A stretch of DNA of 64,000 bases, taken from positions 1 through 64,000 of the forward strand of contig NZ_BONK01000002.1 in the NCBI RefSeq assembly GCF_016862675.1, given 5' to 3'. Under the pieces are notes generated by a model. That model did not search any database, was not told where the DNA came from, and worked only from the letters and a program-made list of their open reading frames with translations. Positions 44,168 through 54,800 of this stretch are shown here, piece after piece (the first letter of the stretch is position 1; the number at the start of each line of letters is the position of its first letter). A program made the position numbers and the translations under genes. The DNA is from Cellulomonas chitinilytica (lineage in GTDB: Bacteria > Actinomycetota > Actinomycetes > Actinomycetales > Cellulomonadaceae).

Positions 44168-45283
44168 GTGAACGCACGCACACGCATCACCGCCATGGGG
44201 ATCGCCGCCGCCCTGCTCGCGGCACCGGGCGCGGTCCTCGCCGCCGCCCCGCCGGCCCTGGCCGCGAACAGCCTCACGATGCTCGGCGCGGACGTGTCGA
44301 GCCTGCAGCGCAGCCTCGACCTCGGCGTGAAGTACTACGACGCCGGCGGGGCCCAGAAGAACCCGCTCGACATCCTCAAGGGCGCCGGCATGAACTACGT
44401 GCGCCTGCGGGTCTGGAACAACCCGGCGTCCGGCTACAACAACGCCACCAAGGTGTACGCGTACGCCAAGGAGGTGAAGTCGCGCGGCATGAAGCTCCTG
44501 GTGGACCTGCACTACTCCGACACGTGGGCCGACCCGGGCAAGCAGTACAAGCCCGCGGCGTGGTCGAGCCACACGATCACGCAGCTCCAGAAGGACGTCT
44601 ACGACTACACGTACTCCGTCTGCACGACCCTCAAGGCGCAGGGGACGACGCCGGACAGCATCCAGATCGGCAACGAGATCAACGTCGGGATGCTGTGGAA
44701 CGAGGGCAAGGTCGCCAACAACAGCTTCACCAACCTCGGCCTGCTGCTGAAGTCCGGCTACAACGCGGTCAAGGCGTGCAGCCCGTCGACGCAGGTCATC
44801 ATCCACACGGCGAACTCCGACAGCGTCGACCACCTCGCGTGGTTCTACGACGGCATCACGGCCCAGGGCGTGAAGTGGGACATCACCGGGCTGTCGTACT
44901 ACTGCTTCTGGCACGGCAACCTGAACGCCCTGTACTCGGCCGTGTCGACCGCCAGGAGCCGCTACGGCAGGCCCGTCGCCGTGGTCGAGACCGCGTACCC
45001 GTTCACGACCGCGAACGCGGACTCGCAGGCGAACAGCGGCAGCGGCACCTGTGAGGGGTTCGACAACAGCTGGAACAGCCAGGCGACGATGTTCCAGTAC
45101 GTCCAGAACACCGTCCGGAACGCGGGCGGCGTCGGCGTCTTCTACTGGGAGCCGACCTGGACCGCCGTGAAGGGCAACGGCTGGGACCCCGCCAACATGA
45201 ACGGCACGGGCGACGGGTGGGACAACATGGCCGTCTTCGACTGGACCGGCCGCGTCAACCCCGGGATCCGCTGGACCCCCTGA
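44168..45283 (+). CDS. Secreted arabinogalactan endo-beta-1,4-galactanase (GH53)
   Basis: This extracellular hydrolase cuts beta-1,4-galactan side chains of pectin. The 371-residue precursor has a signal peptide (about residues 1-33, ending PALAA) and one GH53 barrel. Family signs are LGADVSSLQRSLDLGV, NYVRLRVWNNP, LLVDLHYSDTWADP, QIGNEIN with the acid/base Glu170, GLSYYCFWHGN, and VVETAYPFT with the nucleophile Glu274. There is no carbohydrate-binding module or linker. AAGGGAG precedes the GTG. A plant-polymer-degrading lifestyle is implied, but no galactoside transporter is near. Confidence 0.95.
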   Translation: MNARTRITAMGIAAALLAAPGAVLAAAPPALAANSLTMLGADVSSLQRSLDLGVKYYDAGGAQKNPLDILKGAGMNYVRLRVWNNPASGYNNATKVYAYAKEVKSRGMKLLVDLHYSDTWADPGKQYKPAAWSSHTITQLQKDVYDYTYSVCTTLKAQGTTPDSIQIGNEINVGMLWNEGKVANNSFTNLGLLLKSGYNAVKACSPSTQVIIHTANSDSVDHLAWFYDGITAQGVKWDITGLSYYCFWHGNLNALYSAVSTARSRYGRPVAVVETAYPFTTANADSQANSGSGTCEGFDNSWNSQATMFQYVQNTVRNAGGVGVFYWEPTWTAVKGNGWDPANMNGTGDGWDNMAVFDWTGRVNPGIRWTP

Positions 45284-45295
45284 CGTCGGCCCACC

Positions 45296-45327
45296 GGCAC
45301 CCCCGTCGCGCTGGTGGCGGGGGTGCC
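45296..45327. terminator. Bidirectional terminator after the galactanase
   Basis: GGCACCCCCG (45296-45305) pairs with CGGGGGTGCC (45318-45327). It lies between the convergent galactanase and lipoprotein genes and slightly precedes the latter's stop codon. Confidence 0.6.
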
Positions 45328-45330
45328 GCC

Positions 45331-46491
45331 CTACTCGTCCATGGTCGAGCCGTCGGTCGGCGGCTCCTCGGTCGCGGTCGGCGCGGGTGCCTCGGCCGCG
45401 GCGATGGCCGCCTCGAACGCCGCGACCGTCGCGGCGTCCACGGCGCCGGTCGGCGGGACGCCGAGGTCCGTCTGGAATTGCACGAGCGCGGCGGTCAGCG
45501 CGTCGGTCCACTGCCCGTCGACGGGCCCGTCCCAGTAGCCGGCGAGCTTCAGGGTCTGCTGCAGGGCGGCGGTCGAGGTGAGCGTGGCCTCGGTCTGGCT
45601 GGCCCCCTGGGCCGCGAGGTCCGCCTGCAGGGCGGCGTCCGTGGCCTTGTCCACGGTGCCCGTGACCGGCAGGCCGTGCGTCGCCTGGAGGTCCTGGACG
45701 GCCAGCACCGTCCCGGGCCCGTAGATCCCGTCGACGGGCAGCGTGTAGAAGCCGGCGGCGGCGAGCGACTGCTGCAGGGCGGTCGTGTACGCGCGGGCCG
45801 CCTCCTGGGCCGCGATCCGCTGCTCGTCGTCGAGGCACCCCGCCTGCACGACGAGCTGCATCCACGCCATCTCGAGGGCGACGACGGCGGCGTTGAACTG
45901 CTGCGACGCCTGAGCGAGCGGGGTGTCGTCGGTGATGCCCTGCTGGGTCGCGGTGAAGTCCGCGTCCGCCTGCGTGACCCGGTTGACGGCGTCCGCGGGG
46001 GCGAGCGGCGTCGGCTCGGCGCTCGGCGTCTCCGCGGGCTCGACGGGCTGCCCGGAGGCGGACGCCTCGAGCGCCGCGAGCGCCGCGTGCGCGTCCGCGA
46101 GCGCGTTCTCGGCGTCGGCGACGTCCTGCCGGGCTCGTTGCGCGCTCTGGCCCGCGGCGAGCGCGTCCTCACGTGGCTCACGCAGGTCCGCACCGGCGGT
46201 CACGACGTCGCCGACGGTCGGCGCCTCGGCGGTGAGGACGTCGCCGTAGCGGTCGAGGGCCTTCACGTAGTCGACGGACCCGGTGCAGAACGCATCGGTC
46301 GCCTGCTGCGCCTCGTCCGTGGCCGCCGCGAGATCCTTCTCCTTGGCCGCGACCTGCGCTTGCGCGCGTTCCAGGTCCGTCGTCGCGTCGTCGTCACCGG
46401 CGGTGCACCCGCCTGCCACGAGCGCGACCCCCAGGAGCACCGTCGTCGACCGCGCCCACCGACGCGCACGACCGGTCCGGAACGAGCCCAC
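45331..46491 (-). CDS. Peptidoglycan-binding lipoprotein
   Basis: The 386-residue lipoprotein has the lipobox ALVAGGC (Cys near residue 27), a long Ala/Glu-rich helical segment (about residues 38-125, likely coiled coil) and a Pro/Glu linker. Two C-terminal peptidoglycan-binding domains of the PG_binding_1 type follow: LPVDGIYGPGTVLAVQDLQ and GPVDGQWTDALTAALVQFQ. It probably anchors the outer membrane leaflet to the cell wall. GTG 46491 has GGAGG 5 bases upstream; the open frame further upstream is not protein-like. Confidence 0.88.
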   Translation of the reverse strand: MGSFRTGRARRWARSTTVLLGVALVAGGCTAGDDDATTDLERAQAQVAAKEKDLAAATDEAQQATDAFCTGSVDYVKALDRYGDVLTAEAPTVGDVVTAGADLREPREDALAAGQSAQRARQDVADAENALADAHAALAALEASASGQPVEPAETPSAEPTPLAPADAVNRVTQADADFTATQQGITDDTPLAQASQQFNAAVVALEMAWMQLVVQAGCLDDEQRIAAQEAARAYTTALQQSLAAAGFYTLPVDGIYGPGTVLAVQDLQATHGLPVTGTVDKATDAALQADLAAQGASQTEATLTSTAALQQTLKLAGYWDGPVDGQWTDALTAALVQFQTDLGVPPTGAVDAATVAAFEAAIAAAEAPAPTATEEPPTDGSTMDE

Positions 46492-46695
46492 GCCGACCTC
46501 CGAAGAAACGCCCTGCACCCCAGGTGTGACCGGTCGGTCCGACCTTGTCCCTGCGCCGGTGCCGCCGCAAGCCGGGACGCGCACGGCCGTCTGTCTGGGT
46601 GCGTCCTGTGCGTCCGCCATGAGACCTGCACGCGGCGCCACACAACGTGCACGGGACCCCCTCGGAACCGCGGGTGCACCCGGCCTGCCGCTGCC

Positions 46696-46701
46696 TACGG
46701 T
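46696..46701 (+). promoter_or_regulatory. Leaderless -10 hexamer TACGGT
   Basis: TACGGT ends 6 bases before the ATG at 46708. Confidence 0.5.
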
Positions 46702-46707
46702 CGCCCC

Positions 46708-48276
46708 ATGAGCGATCACGAGGCCCCGCCGCCGGCATCTTCGAGCAGGTCAGGTGCGATGCCGGCGTTCGCCGCAGGTCCGTCACCGGCGCCCGCGTAC
46801 GCCGCCCCGGCCCGCCCGGTGACGGTGCCGCGCCCGCCCACGACGGTCGATCGGATGCTGCGCTCGTTTTGGGCCGCCGGGCGTCGCGCCGCCCCGGTGC
46901 CCACGCTCGCGGTCTGCGTCGCCGTGGGCGTGGTCGGTGGCGCGGTGCTGGTCGGGCGGCCGCCGGGGATCGGGGCGGCCGTGGTCGGGATGCTGGTGTG
47001 CGCCGCGGCCGTGCCGGTCGTGGTGCGCCGGCGACGGTTCGGCGACCTCGCGCTGCTCGTGCTCGGCGCCGCCCTGCTCGCCGTCGTCGCGGTCCGCACC
47101 GCCGGCTGGGTCGTGGCGCTCTGCGTGGTCGCCGCCTGCTGGGTCGCGGTCGTGGCGACGGCGTCCGCGAGGACCGCGCCGTCGGCGGTGCTCGCCCCGG
47201 TCACCGCCGCCCTCGGCGCCGTCCGGGCGGTGCCCTGGGTGCGCCACGGTGCCGGGGCCGCGCTCGGCGGTCGTCGCCACGAGGCGGTCACGGTCCTGCG
47301 CAGCGCGGCGATCACCGTCGGGCTGCTGGTCGTCTTCGGGGCCCTGTTCGCCAGCGCCGACCGCGTGTTCGCGAGCCTCGTCCCGCAGGTGCACGTCGAC
47401 AGGCTGCCCGGCCAGGTGCTGGTCGGGGCGCTCGTCACGCTCGGGGCCGTGACCGCGGCCCACCTGGCGATCGCTCCTCCCGTCTGGTCCCGCGCACGGC
47501 TGCCGCAGGCTCCGGCGGCACGCCGGGTCGAGTGGCTCGTCCCCATCGTCGCGCTGGACGCGCTCGTGGTGACGTTCGTCGCGGTGCAGGCGGTGGCCCT
47601 GCTCGGCGACCCCGAGCGTGCCCTGCCGTCGGGCGTCACGTACGCCGAGTACGCCCGGCAGGGGTTCGCGCAGCTCGTCGTCGCGACCGCGCTGACGCTG
47701 GTCGTGGTCGGGGTCGCCGCCAGGCGTGCACCCCGCACCGACGCCCGCGACCGGCTGGTCGTGCGGGTGGCGCTCGGGGTGCTCTGCGTCGCGACGCTCG
47801 GGGTCGTCGCGTCGGCGCTGCGCCGACTCGACCTGTACGTCGACGTCTTCGGGCTGACCCGGCTCCGGCTGCTCGTCGCCGTCGCGGAGCTCGTGATGGG
47901 GGCGGTCCTCGTGCTGGTCCTGGTCGCGGGAGCCCGCGGGTCGGGCCGGTGGTTCCCGCGCGCCGCCGTGTGGGTCGTGGCGAGCGCCGTGCTGGGTCTG
48001 GCGATCGCGAACCCGGACGCCGTCATCGTGCGGCACAACCTCGAGACGCAGACGTCGTCGACGATCGACCTGCTGTACCTGCAGGGGCTCTCGGACGACG
48101 CGGCCCCGGTGATCGACCGGCTCGAGGAGCCCATGCGGTCCTGCCTGCTGTACCGGCGGGGCGAGCAGGCGGACGACGACCCGCTCAGCTGGGCGTGGGG
48201 GCGTCAGCTCGCACGGGACCTCGTCCCCACGGTGCCGACGCCGTCGTGGTGCCCGACGCCGGGCGAGGTCTGGTGA
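46708..48276 (+). CDS. DUF4153/DUF4173-type integral membrane protein
   Basis: The 522-residue protein has a disordered Pro/Ala-rich N-terminus (about 50 residues) followed by about ten to twelve membrane helices, for example LALLVLGAALLAVVAVRTAG and VLVGALVTLGAVTAAHLAI. The C-terminal motif NPDAVIVRHNLE and the region FVAVQAVALLGDP match DUF4153/4173. The family's function is not known. It converges with the hydrolase gene. Confidence 0.85.
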   Translation: MSDHEAPPPASSSRSGAMPAFAAGPSPAPAYAAPARPVTVPRPPTTVDRMLRSFWAAGRRAAPVPTLAVCVAVGVVGGAVLVGRPPGIGAAVVGMLVCAAAVPVVVRRRRFGDLALLVLGAALLAVVAVRTAGWVVALCVVAACWVAVVATASARTAPSAVLAPVTAALGAVRAVPWVRHGAGAALGGRRHEAVTVLRSAAITVGLLVVFGALFASADRVFASLVPQVHVDRLPGQVLVGALVTLGAVTAAHLAIAPPVWSRARLPQAPAARRVEWLVPIVALDALVVTFVAVQAVALLGDPERALPSGVTYAEYARQGFAQLVVATALTLVVVGVAARRAPRTDARDRLVVRVALGVLCVATLGVVASALRRLDLYVDVFGLTRLRLLVAVAELVMGAVLVLVLVAGARGSGRWFPRAAVWVVASAVLGLAIANPDAVIVRHNLETQTSSTIDLLYLQGLSDDAAPVIDRLEEPMRSCLLYRRGEQADDDPLSWAWGRQLARDLVPTVPTPSWCPTPGEVW

Positions 48277-48294
48277 CGGGTCCGGCTGCCCGTG

Positions 48295-49029
48295 TCACGG
48301 CACCCCGAGCCGTTCCAGCAGCAGCGCGTGCAGACGGGCGTCGGCGAGCGGACGGAAGTGGCCGGGGGTCTCCAGGACCACGTCGACGCCGCCGTCGAGC
48401 GAGCTGCTCGCGGGGATGTGCGGGTCCCAGAAGGAGAACGCCGACGTGATCCGGTGGTTCACGGCCAGCTCGGCGCGCAGCGCGACGATCGTCGCGTCGG
48501 TCGGCTTGAACGCGCGCACGGCCGCGGCGGGGAACCACCGGGCGTACACCGACCCGGCGAAGGGCGTGTTGACCGCGACCATCGACGCGACCCGGCCGTC
48601 CGGGTCCTCGCGCAGCATCGCGAGCTTGCCGATCAGCCCACCCTTGCTGTGCGCGACGAGGACGACGTCGCGCAGGTCGTGGTCGACGAGGTAGCGACCC
48701 AGCAGCGCCGCCTGCTCGGGGATGGGCCGGTGGTTGATCCCGAGCTCGGGCAGCACGTGGATCCGTACCCCGTGGTCGTGCAGCACGGTCGCGAGCGGCA
48801 GGAGGAACTGCCACGGCTCGTACACGCCCGGCACGAGGACGACGGGCGGTCCGGCCGGCCGCTCGGGCGACCTCAGGGCGTCCGCGCCGGTCCGGGTCGT
48901 CACCCCGGCGGCCTGCCACCGCAGCACGAACGCGTAGTCGCGCGCGAGCCACCACGCGCGCTGCACCAGCCGTCGACGGTCCGGCCCTGCGTCGGCGCGT
49001 CGTGGCTGCTCGGCCGGCTCGACGTCCAC
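48295..49029 (-). CDS. Alpha/beta-hydrolase (lipase/esterase-like)
   Basis: The 244-residue hydrolase begins with a short basic helix region (RRRLVQRAWWLARDYAF). Its core has VVLVPGVYEPWQFLLPL, the nucleophile elbow VLVAHSKGGLIGKL with the catalytic Ser, VNTPFAGSVYARWF, and the C-terminal GHFRPL with the catalytic His. The substrate is unknown; the sequence looks like bacterial triacylglycerol lipase/esterase. It probably shares a transcript with the upstream membrane-protein gene, which ends 8 bases away. GTG 49029 is the first plausible start. Confidence 0.85.
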   Translation of the reverse strand: MDVEPAEQPRRADAGPDRRRLVQRAWWLARDYAFVLRWQAAGVTTRTGADALRSPERPAGPPVVLVPGVYEPWQFLLPLATVLHDHGVRIHVLPELGINHRPIPEQAALLGRYLVDHDLRDVVLVAHSKGGLIGKLAMLREDPDGRVASMVAVNTPFAGSVYARWFPAAAVRAFKPTDATIVALRAELAVNHRITSAFSFWDPHIPASSSLDGGVDVVLETPGHFRPLADARLHALLLERLGVP

Positions 49030-49036
49030 GCGCCCG

Positions 49037-50476
49037 TCAGGCGGCCGAAGCCCTGTCGTCGGCCAGCGGTGGCCGGGCGAGGAGCGAGACGAGCAGGAGC
49101 ACCACGACCGCGACGATCGCGACACCCAGCACGTAGCCGGGGGTCAGCGGAGTGCCGAGCACGAGCGCGAGCGCGGCACCGATCGCCACGACGACCCGCA
49201 CCAGCACGCGCTGCTCGCCCAGCCACTCGCCGACCGGCCCGGTCGTGACGCCGCGACGCTCCCCCGCGCCGCGCAGCCACGCCGCCGACCGTGCGGACGC
49301 CGACCGCAGCGCGACCGCGGAGTCGCTCCGGCCGGACACGAACGCCACAGCCGCCACGACGACGCCGATCACGAACGCCGAACGCAGCGAGATCCTGAGC
49401 AGCGACACGACCTGGTCGTAGACGACGACGGCCGCGTCGGGTCGTTGCACTTCGGGTGGCAGCGAGTTCGCGTACACGGACCGGCCGACCGTCAGCACCA
49501 GCCCGAGCACGAGCATCGCGCCGGCGAGCGTGAGCCCCGCGACGACCAGCGCCCGCGACCTGTTCTGCGAGAGCATCACGCCGCCGGCGAGCAGCGCGAC
49601 GACGATCCACGGCAGCCACGTGCCGAGGACGTCGAGCGCCCGGTAGGCGTTCTGGAGCCGGACCAGGTCGGAGCTCTGCGCGAGCGGGAAGGTCGCGTTG
49701 ATCGTCGGGATGCGGTCGACGATCGTGAACCCCGCGTTCGACAGCGCCGTCTTGACCTGCTCGATGACGGGTGTGAGGTCCACGGTCAGGGTGCCCTGCG
49801 AGTCGATGCTCGCGATCGCGTCGGGGTCACCGCGCATCAGGGCCACGATCTGCTCGTGCGCGACCTTGTTCGCCTGCTCCCACGCGGTGGAGAACGCGTC
49901 GGACGTGACGACGCGGTCCACACCCTTGCGGATGAAGTTGGTCGCGGCGTCGACGAGCGGGCCCTGCAGCGCGAGGACGGCGGCCGACAGGCGCGGCGGC
50001 AGGCCGAGGTCCGCCACGGCACCGGTGGCCGTCTGGGCGAGGTCCTCGAGGTTCACCGCGTCGACGATCGCGGTCGTCAGCCGGTTCGTGACGGCGGACT
50101 GGATCTGCGGGTCGTCGGACAGGGGCGCCACGGTCGCGAGGTAGCGGTCGGTGTCCTCCGCGAGCCCCTTGGCCCACACCGCGACGACCGCCACGGGCGC
50201 CAGCAGGGCCGCGACGACGACGAGGACGACCGCCGCCGTTGCCCGCCCGGGCCGTCGCCGCCGTGGCGGTTCGGAGCTCACGACCGCCGGTGCGGCGGCG
50301 GCGGCGGACCTCAGGCGGGCGTTCTCGGCCTCGAGCGCCTCGAGCCGCGACCGCAGCAGCGCCACGTCGTCGACCGGGAGGGGCTGGGTGTCGCCCGCGC
50401 CCGCGATCGGCTGCGTGTCGCCCGGCCCGGGCTCGTCCGGCTCGTCGTTCCCGTTCGGCCTGCTCCGCACCGCCAT
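49037..50476 (-). CDS. Integral membrane protein with coiled-coil N-terminus
   Basis: The 479-residue protein has an acidic N-terminus, a short coiled coil (ALLRSRLEALEAENARLRSAA), a basic RRRRPGR and a first helix (TAAVVLVVVAALLAPVAVVAVW). A large extracytoplasmic domain (about residues 110-270) comes next, with LTTAIVDAVNLEDLA and VVTSDAFSTAWEQANKVAHE. Four to six C-terminal helices follow, including PWIVVALLAGGVMLSQ and VLVRVVVAIGAALALVLG. I recognise a conserved actinobacterial type but no function. ATG 50476 has GGGAGGG 7 bases upstream. Confidence 0.85.
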   Translation of the reverse strand: MAVRSRPNGNDEPDEPGPGDTQPIAGAGDTQPLPVDDVALLRSRLEALEAENARLRSAAAAAPAVVSSEPPRRRRPGRATAAVVLVVVAALLAPVAVVAVWAKGLAEDTDRYLATVAPLSDDPQIQSAVTNRLTTAIVDAVNLEDLAQTATGAVADLGLPPRLSAAVLALQGPLVDAATNFIRKGVDRVVTSDAFSTAWEQANKVAHEQIVALMRGDPDAIASIDSQGTLTVDLTPVIEQVKTALSNAGFTIVDRIPTINATFPLAQSSDLVRLQNAYRALDVLGTWLPWIVVALLAGGVMLSQNRSRALVVAGLTLAGAMLVLGLVLTVGRSVYANSLPPEVQRPDAAVVVYDQVVSLLRISLRSAFVIGVVVAAVAFVSGRSDSAVALRSASARSAAWLRGAGERRGVTTGPVGEWLGEQRVLVRVVVAIGAALALVLGTPLTPGYVLGVAIVAVVVLLLVSLLARPPLADDRASAA

Positions 50477-50605
50477 GACAGCCCTCCCGACATGCCCGAC
50501 ACGCCCGAATCCACCGAGCATGGCAGCGTTGCTGGTCAGCGCGCGACAGATGGCGCGGTACGGTGCGAACGAGCCGACTGGTCCCAGCCCTCCGCAGGGG
50601 AGCAC

Positions 50606-51805
50606 ATGCCGCGACGCACCGACACCGGGCACTCCGGCACGGCGGTCGACGACGCCCGCCGTCCGCCGCGGTGGCTGCCCCGGGCCCTGGTCATGGGTGT
50701 CGTCGCCGTGTTCCTCGCCGCGTTCGCGTGGCGGGCGCTGTCGTTGCTCGGGAACGTCATCACGATCGTCGTCATCTCGTGGTTCATCTCGCTCGCGATG
50801 GAGCCGCTGATCCGCTGGCTCGTGGCGCACGGCCTGCGCCGGACCCGGTCGACGGGCATCGTCATGCTCACCTCCGGGATCGTGATCCTCGCGGTGATCG
50901 CGCTGTTCGGTGGCCTGTTCGTCGCCCAGGTCGCGGAGCTCGTCGAGTCCCTCCCCACGTACTACGCGCAGTTCGTCACGTGGGTCGACGCGACGTTCGA
51001 CGTCGCGCTGCCCACGGCCGACGAGGCGACGGACACCCTGGCCGACAACTGGCAGTCGCTCGCACCGGGCCTGATCGGCGCGGGCGCGTCGATCATCGGC
51101 GGCCTGTTCACGCTGACGTCGGTGCTGCTCGTCACCTACTACATGGCGAGCGCGGGTCCCCGGTTCCGCGCCGCGGTGCTGCGGCTGTTCGCACCGCGAC
51201 GGCAGCGGGAGCTGCTGCGGCTGTGGGAGGTCTCCCAGGAGAAGGTCGCCGACTTCATCAACTCGCGGATCGTGCTCGCGGCGCTCTCCAGCGTGTTCAC
51301 GTTCGTCTTCCTGTCGATCCTGCGGATCCCGTACGCGCTGCCGCTGGCCGTCTTCACCGGCGTCGTGTCGCAGTTCGTGCCCACGATCGGCACCTACATC
51401 GCCGGCGCGGTCCCGGTGGCGGTGGCCCTCGCCGTCGACCCCGTCAAGGGACTCCTCGTGCTGGCGTTCATCATCGGCTACCAGCAGGTCGAGAACCTGA
51501 TCTTCTCCCCCAAGGTGTCCGCCCGGTCGCTCGAGCTGAACCCGGCGATCTCGTTCCTCGCGGTGCTGGCCTTCGGCGCCGTGTTCGGTCCGATCGGCGC
51601 GTTCCTCGCGCTCCCGGTCGCGGCCACGATCCAGGCGGTGTCCTCGGTGTACGTCGAGCGGCACGAGCTCGTCGACTCGCCGCTGCTGCAGGAGGACGAG
51701 CAGGCGCTGCGGCGCCAGCGTGGCTGGGTGGACCTGGACGAGGAGGAGGCCGACCCGGCGGTCGCCCCGATCGTGGACCGCCCGACGGACGAGCCTCAGC
51801 CGTAG
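50606..51805 (+). CDS. AI-2E-family transporter-type membrane protein
   Basis: The 399-residue membrane protein has about eight helices, including LVMGVVAVFLAAFAWRALSL. The family motifs are SWFISLAMEPLIRWL near the N-terminus, a long middle stretch (QLVESLPTYYAQ-like), and VSQFVPTIGTYIAGAVPV, GYQQVENLIFSPKV and LNPAISFLAVLAFGAVFGPIGAFLALPV near the end. A polar, acidic C-terminus ends the protein. The family was named for AI-2 export (TqsA), but most members have unknown cargo. AGGGGAG lies before the ATG. Its stop overlaps the 3' end of glnE by 10 bases. Confidence 0.92.
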   Translation: MPRRTDTGHSGTAVDDARRPPRWLPRALVMGVVAVFLAAFAWRALSLLGNVITIVVISWFISLAMEPLIRWLVAHGLRRTRSTGIVMLTSGIVILAVIALFGGLFVAQVAELVESLPTYYAQFVTWVDATFDVALPTADEATDTLADNWQSLAPGLIGAGASIIGGLFTLTSVLLVTYYMASAGPRFRAAVLRLFAPRRQRELLRLWEVSQEKVADFINSRIVLAALSSVFTFVFLSILRIPYALPLAVFTGVVSQFVPTIGTYIAGAVPVAVALAVDPVKGLLVLAFIIGYQQVENLIFSPKVSARSLELNPAISFLAVLAFGAVFGPIGAFLALPVAATIQAVSSVYVERHELVDSPLLQEDEQALRRQRGWVDLDEEEADPAVAPIVDRPTDEPQP

Positions 51806-54800
51806 AAGACCCGCTCCACGACCGCCCGGGCGCGCCGCGCGGTGCGCAGGTAGTCCTCCTCGAGCTCCCCGGCCGACCCCGCCGGGTACCCCATGACGCG
51901 GGCGACGCCGGCGAGCGCCTGCCGGTCGTGCGGCAGGACGTCGGCGTGCGCCCCTTCCGGCCGGCCGGACCAGAGCACGTTCGCGTCCCGGACCCGCGAC
52001 GCCAGCAGCCACGCGTCGGCGAGCACCCGTGCGTCGTCGGCGTCGAGCAGGCCGGCTCGCTCCGCGGCGCCGAGCGCGTCCAGCGTGCCGGTCGTGCGCA
52101 GGTCGGGCACGTCGTGCGCGTGCAGGAGCTGGAGCAGCTGCACGGTCCACTCGACGTCGGAGATCCCGCCGCGACCGAGCTTGAGGTGCCGCGCCGGGTC
52201 GACCCCGCGGGGCAGCCGCTCCGACTCGACCCGGGCCTTGATCCGCCGGACCTCGCGCACCGTCGCCGCGTCGATGCCGCCCGCCGGGTACCGCAGCGGC
52301 GCGACGAGCTCGACGAACCGGCCCGCGAGCCCGTCGTCGCCCGCGACCGGCCGGGCGCGCAGCAGCGCCTGGCTCTCCCACGGCGACGACCAGCGCGCGT
52401 AGTACTCGGCGTACGAGTCGAACGAGCGCACCAGCGGGCCGTTGCGGCCCTCGGGTCGCAGGTCCGCGTCGACCGCGAGCACCGGCTCGGGACCGACCGC
52501 CCCGAGCAGCGCACGCACCTCGGTCGCGACGGACAGCGCGAACTCCTGGGCCAGCACCGCGTCGACGCCGGGCAACGGGTCGTGCACGAACAGCACGTCC
52601 GCGTCGGACGAGTACCCGACCTCCCGACCGCCGAGACGTCCCATCGCCACGATGAGCATGCGGGTCGGGTCCTCGTCGAGCAGGCGCGCCTGCCGGGCCT
52701 CCCACAGCGCGACGCGGAGCGTGCCCGCGAGCACCACGTCGGCCGCGACCGTGAGGCTCTGCGACGCCCCGGTGCCGGTGACGACGTCGAGCACGTCGGC
52801 CGCCGCGGTGCGCGCGAGCTCGCGCCGCCGCAGCCCCCGCAGCGCGGTCACGGCCGGCACGCGCTCGTGCGCGCGGGTCAGGACCGCGTCGGCCTCGGCC
52901 GACAGGCGGGCGTGCGTGCGGGGTTCGAGCTCGCTGTCCTCCGCGAGCCACGTCACCGACTCCGGGGACCGGGTGAGCGCGTCGGCGACGTACCGCGACG
53001 TCGACAGGACCCGTGCGAGCCGTTGTGCGACCGTGCCGGAGTCGCGCAGCAGCTTGAGGTACCAGTGGGTGGTGCCGAGCTCCTCGGACAGCCGCCGGAA
53101 CGCGAGGAGGCCGCCGTCCGGGTCGGGTCCGTCCGCGAACCACCCGAGCATCACCGGCAGGAGCTGCCGCTGGATCGCCGCCCGCCGGGACACCCCCTCG
53201 GTCAGCGCGGCGATGTGCCGCATCGACCCGGCGGGGTCGCGGTAGCCGATCGCGGCGAGCCGGGCGCGCGCCGCGTCCGGAGCGAGGCTGGCCTCCTCGG
53301 CGGACAGCTGGGCCGTCGCCGGCAGCAGCGGCCGGTAGAACAGCTCCTCGTGGAGGCGGCGCACGTCGCGACGCACGGTCCGCCACCGGTCGACGAGCCC
53401 GTCCGGGCCCTCGGCCCGCATGCCGATCGACCGGGCGAGCCGACGCAGGTCGGCCTCCGCCGTCGGCATCAGGTGGGTCCGGCGCATCCGGTACAGCTGG
53501 ATCCGGTGCTCGAGGACGCGCAGCAGCCGGTAGCAGACCGCGAGCTGCGCGGCGTGCTCCCGGCCGACGTACCCGCCCGCCGCCAGCGCCGCGAGCGCCG
53601 TCAGGGTGCTCGAGCTGCGGATCGAGTCGTCGGCACGGCCGTGCACGAGCTGCAGCAGCTGGACGGTGAACTCGACGTCCCGCAGGCCACCGACGCCGAG
53701 CTTGAGCTGCCGGTCCGCCTCCGCTGCGGGCACGTGCTGCTCGACGCGCCGGCGCATCGCCTGCGAGTCCTCGACGAAGTGGTCGCGCTGCACCGCCGCC
53801 CACACGAACGGCTGGGTCATCGCGACGTACTCGTCACCGAGCGCGGCGTCCCCGGCGAGCGGCCGTGCCTTGAGCAGCGCCTGGAACTCCCAGGTCTTGG
53901 CCCACCGCTCGTAGTACGCCTTGTGGCTCGCGAGGGTCCGGACGAGCGGGCCGTCCTTGCCCTCGGGGCGCAGCGCGGCGTCCACGGGCCACAGGGCGGG
54001 CTCGCCCGACGACGTAGAGCACACCCGCGCGAGCCCGGCGGCCAGCCGGGCTCCGACGGCGAGCGCCTCGGACTCGTCGACGCCGTCGACCGGCTCCGCG
54101 ACGTAGACGACGTCGACGTCGCTGACGTAGTTGAGCTCGCGCCCGCCGCCCTTGCCCATGCCGATCACGGCCAGGCGGACCCCCGCGCCGTGGTCGTCGA
54201 GGTCGGCGCGGGCGACGGCGAGCGCCGCCTCGAGGGCGGCACCGGCGAGGTCGGCCAGCGCGGCCGCCACGCCGGGCAGCCGCGACAGCGGGTCGCGGGA
54301 CGTGAGGTCGGCCGCGGCGACGCGCAGCAACCGGGTGCGGTAGGCGCGCCGCATCGCGTCGGTGCCCTCGCGGCCGCCGTGGGCGGCGACGGGGACCGCG
54401 GCCCGGGGATCGGCCCCGACGGCGCGCAGGAGCTCGGCGCGCACGTCTGCGACGGGGACGCCGAGCGCGGGCTCGCTGTCGGCGAGGACGTGCAGGTTGG
54501 CGGGGTGGGCGACGAGCGTGTCGCCGAGGGCCACCGAGGCGCCCGCGACGGCGAGCAGCCGGGCGCGTCGCTCGTCGTCCTGCTCGAGGATCTCGCGGAG
54601 CAGGGCCTGCTCGGCCGGCGACGAGCGCACCGCGCCGGCGAGCTTCGCGAGGGTCAGCAGCGCCTGGTCCGGGTCGGCGACGTCGGCCAGCGGCGGCGCC
54701 AGGACCGCCGCGGCATCGGGCAGCACCTCGAGCAGCGCCGCGTCGGCGAGCATGCGCTCGGCGCGGGCGACGTCCGTGACCCCGGCGCGCGTGAGCCGCC

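Noticed and set aside
51796..51805. 10-base overlap of the AI-2E gene and glnE as a frameshift sign
   Set aside because: Both C-termini look normal in length and sequence; short convergent overlaps are common at this density.
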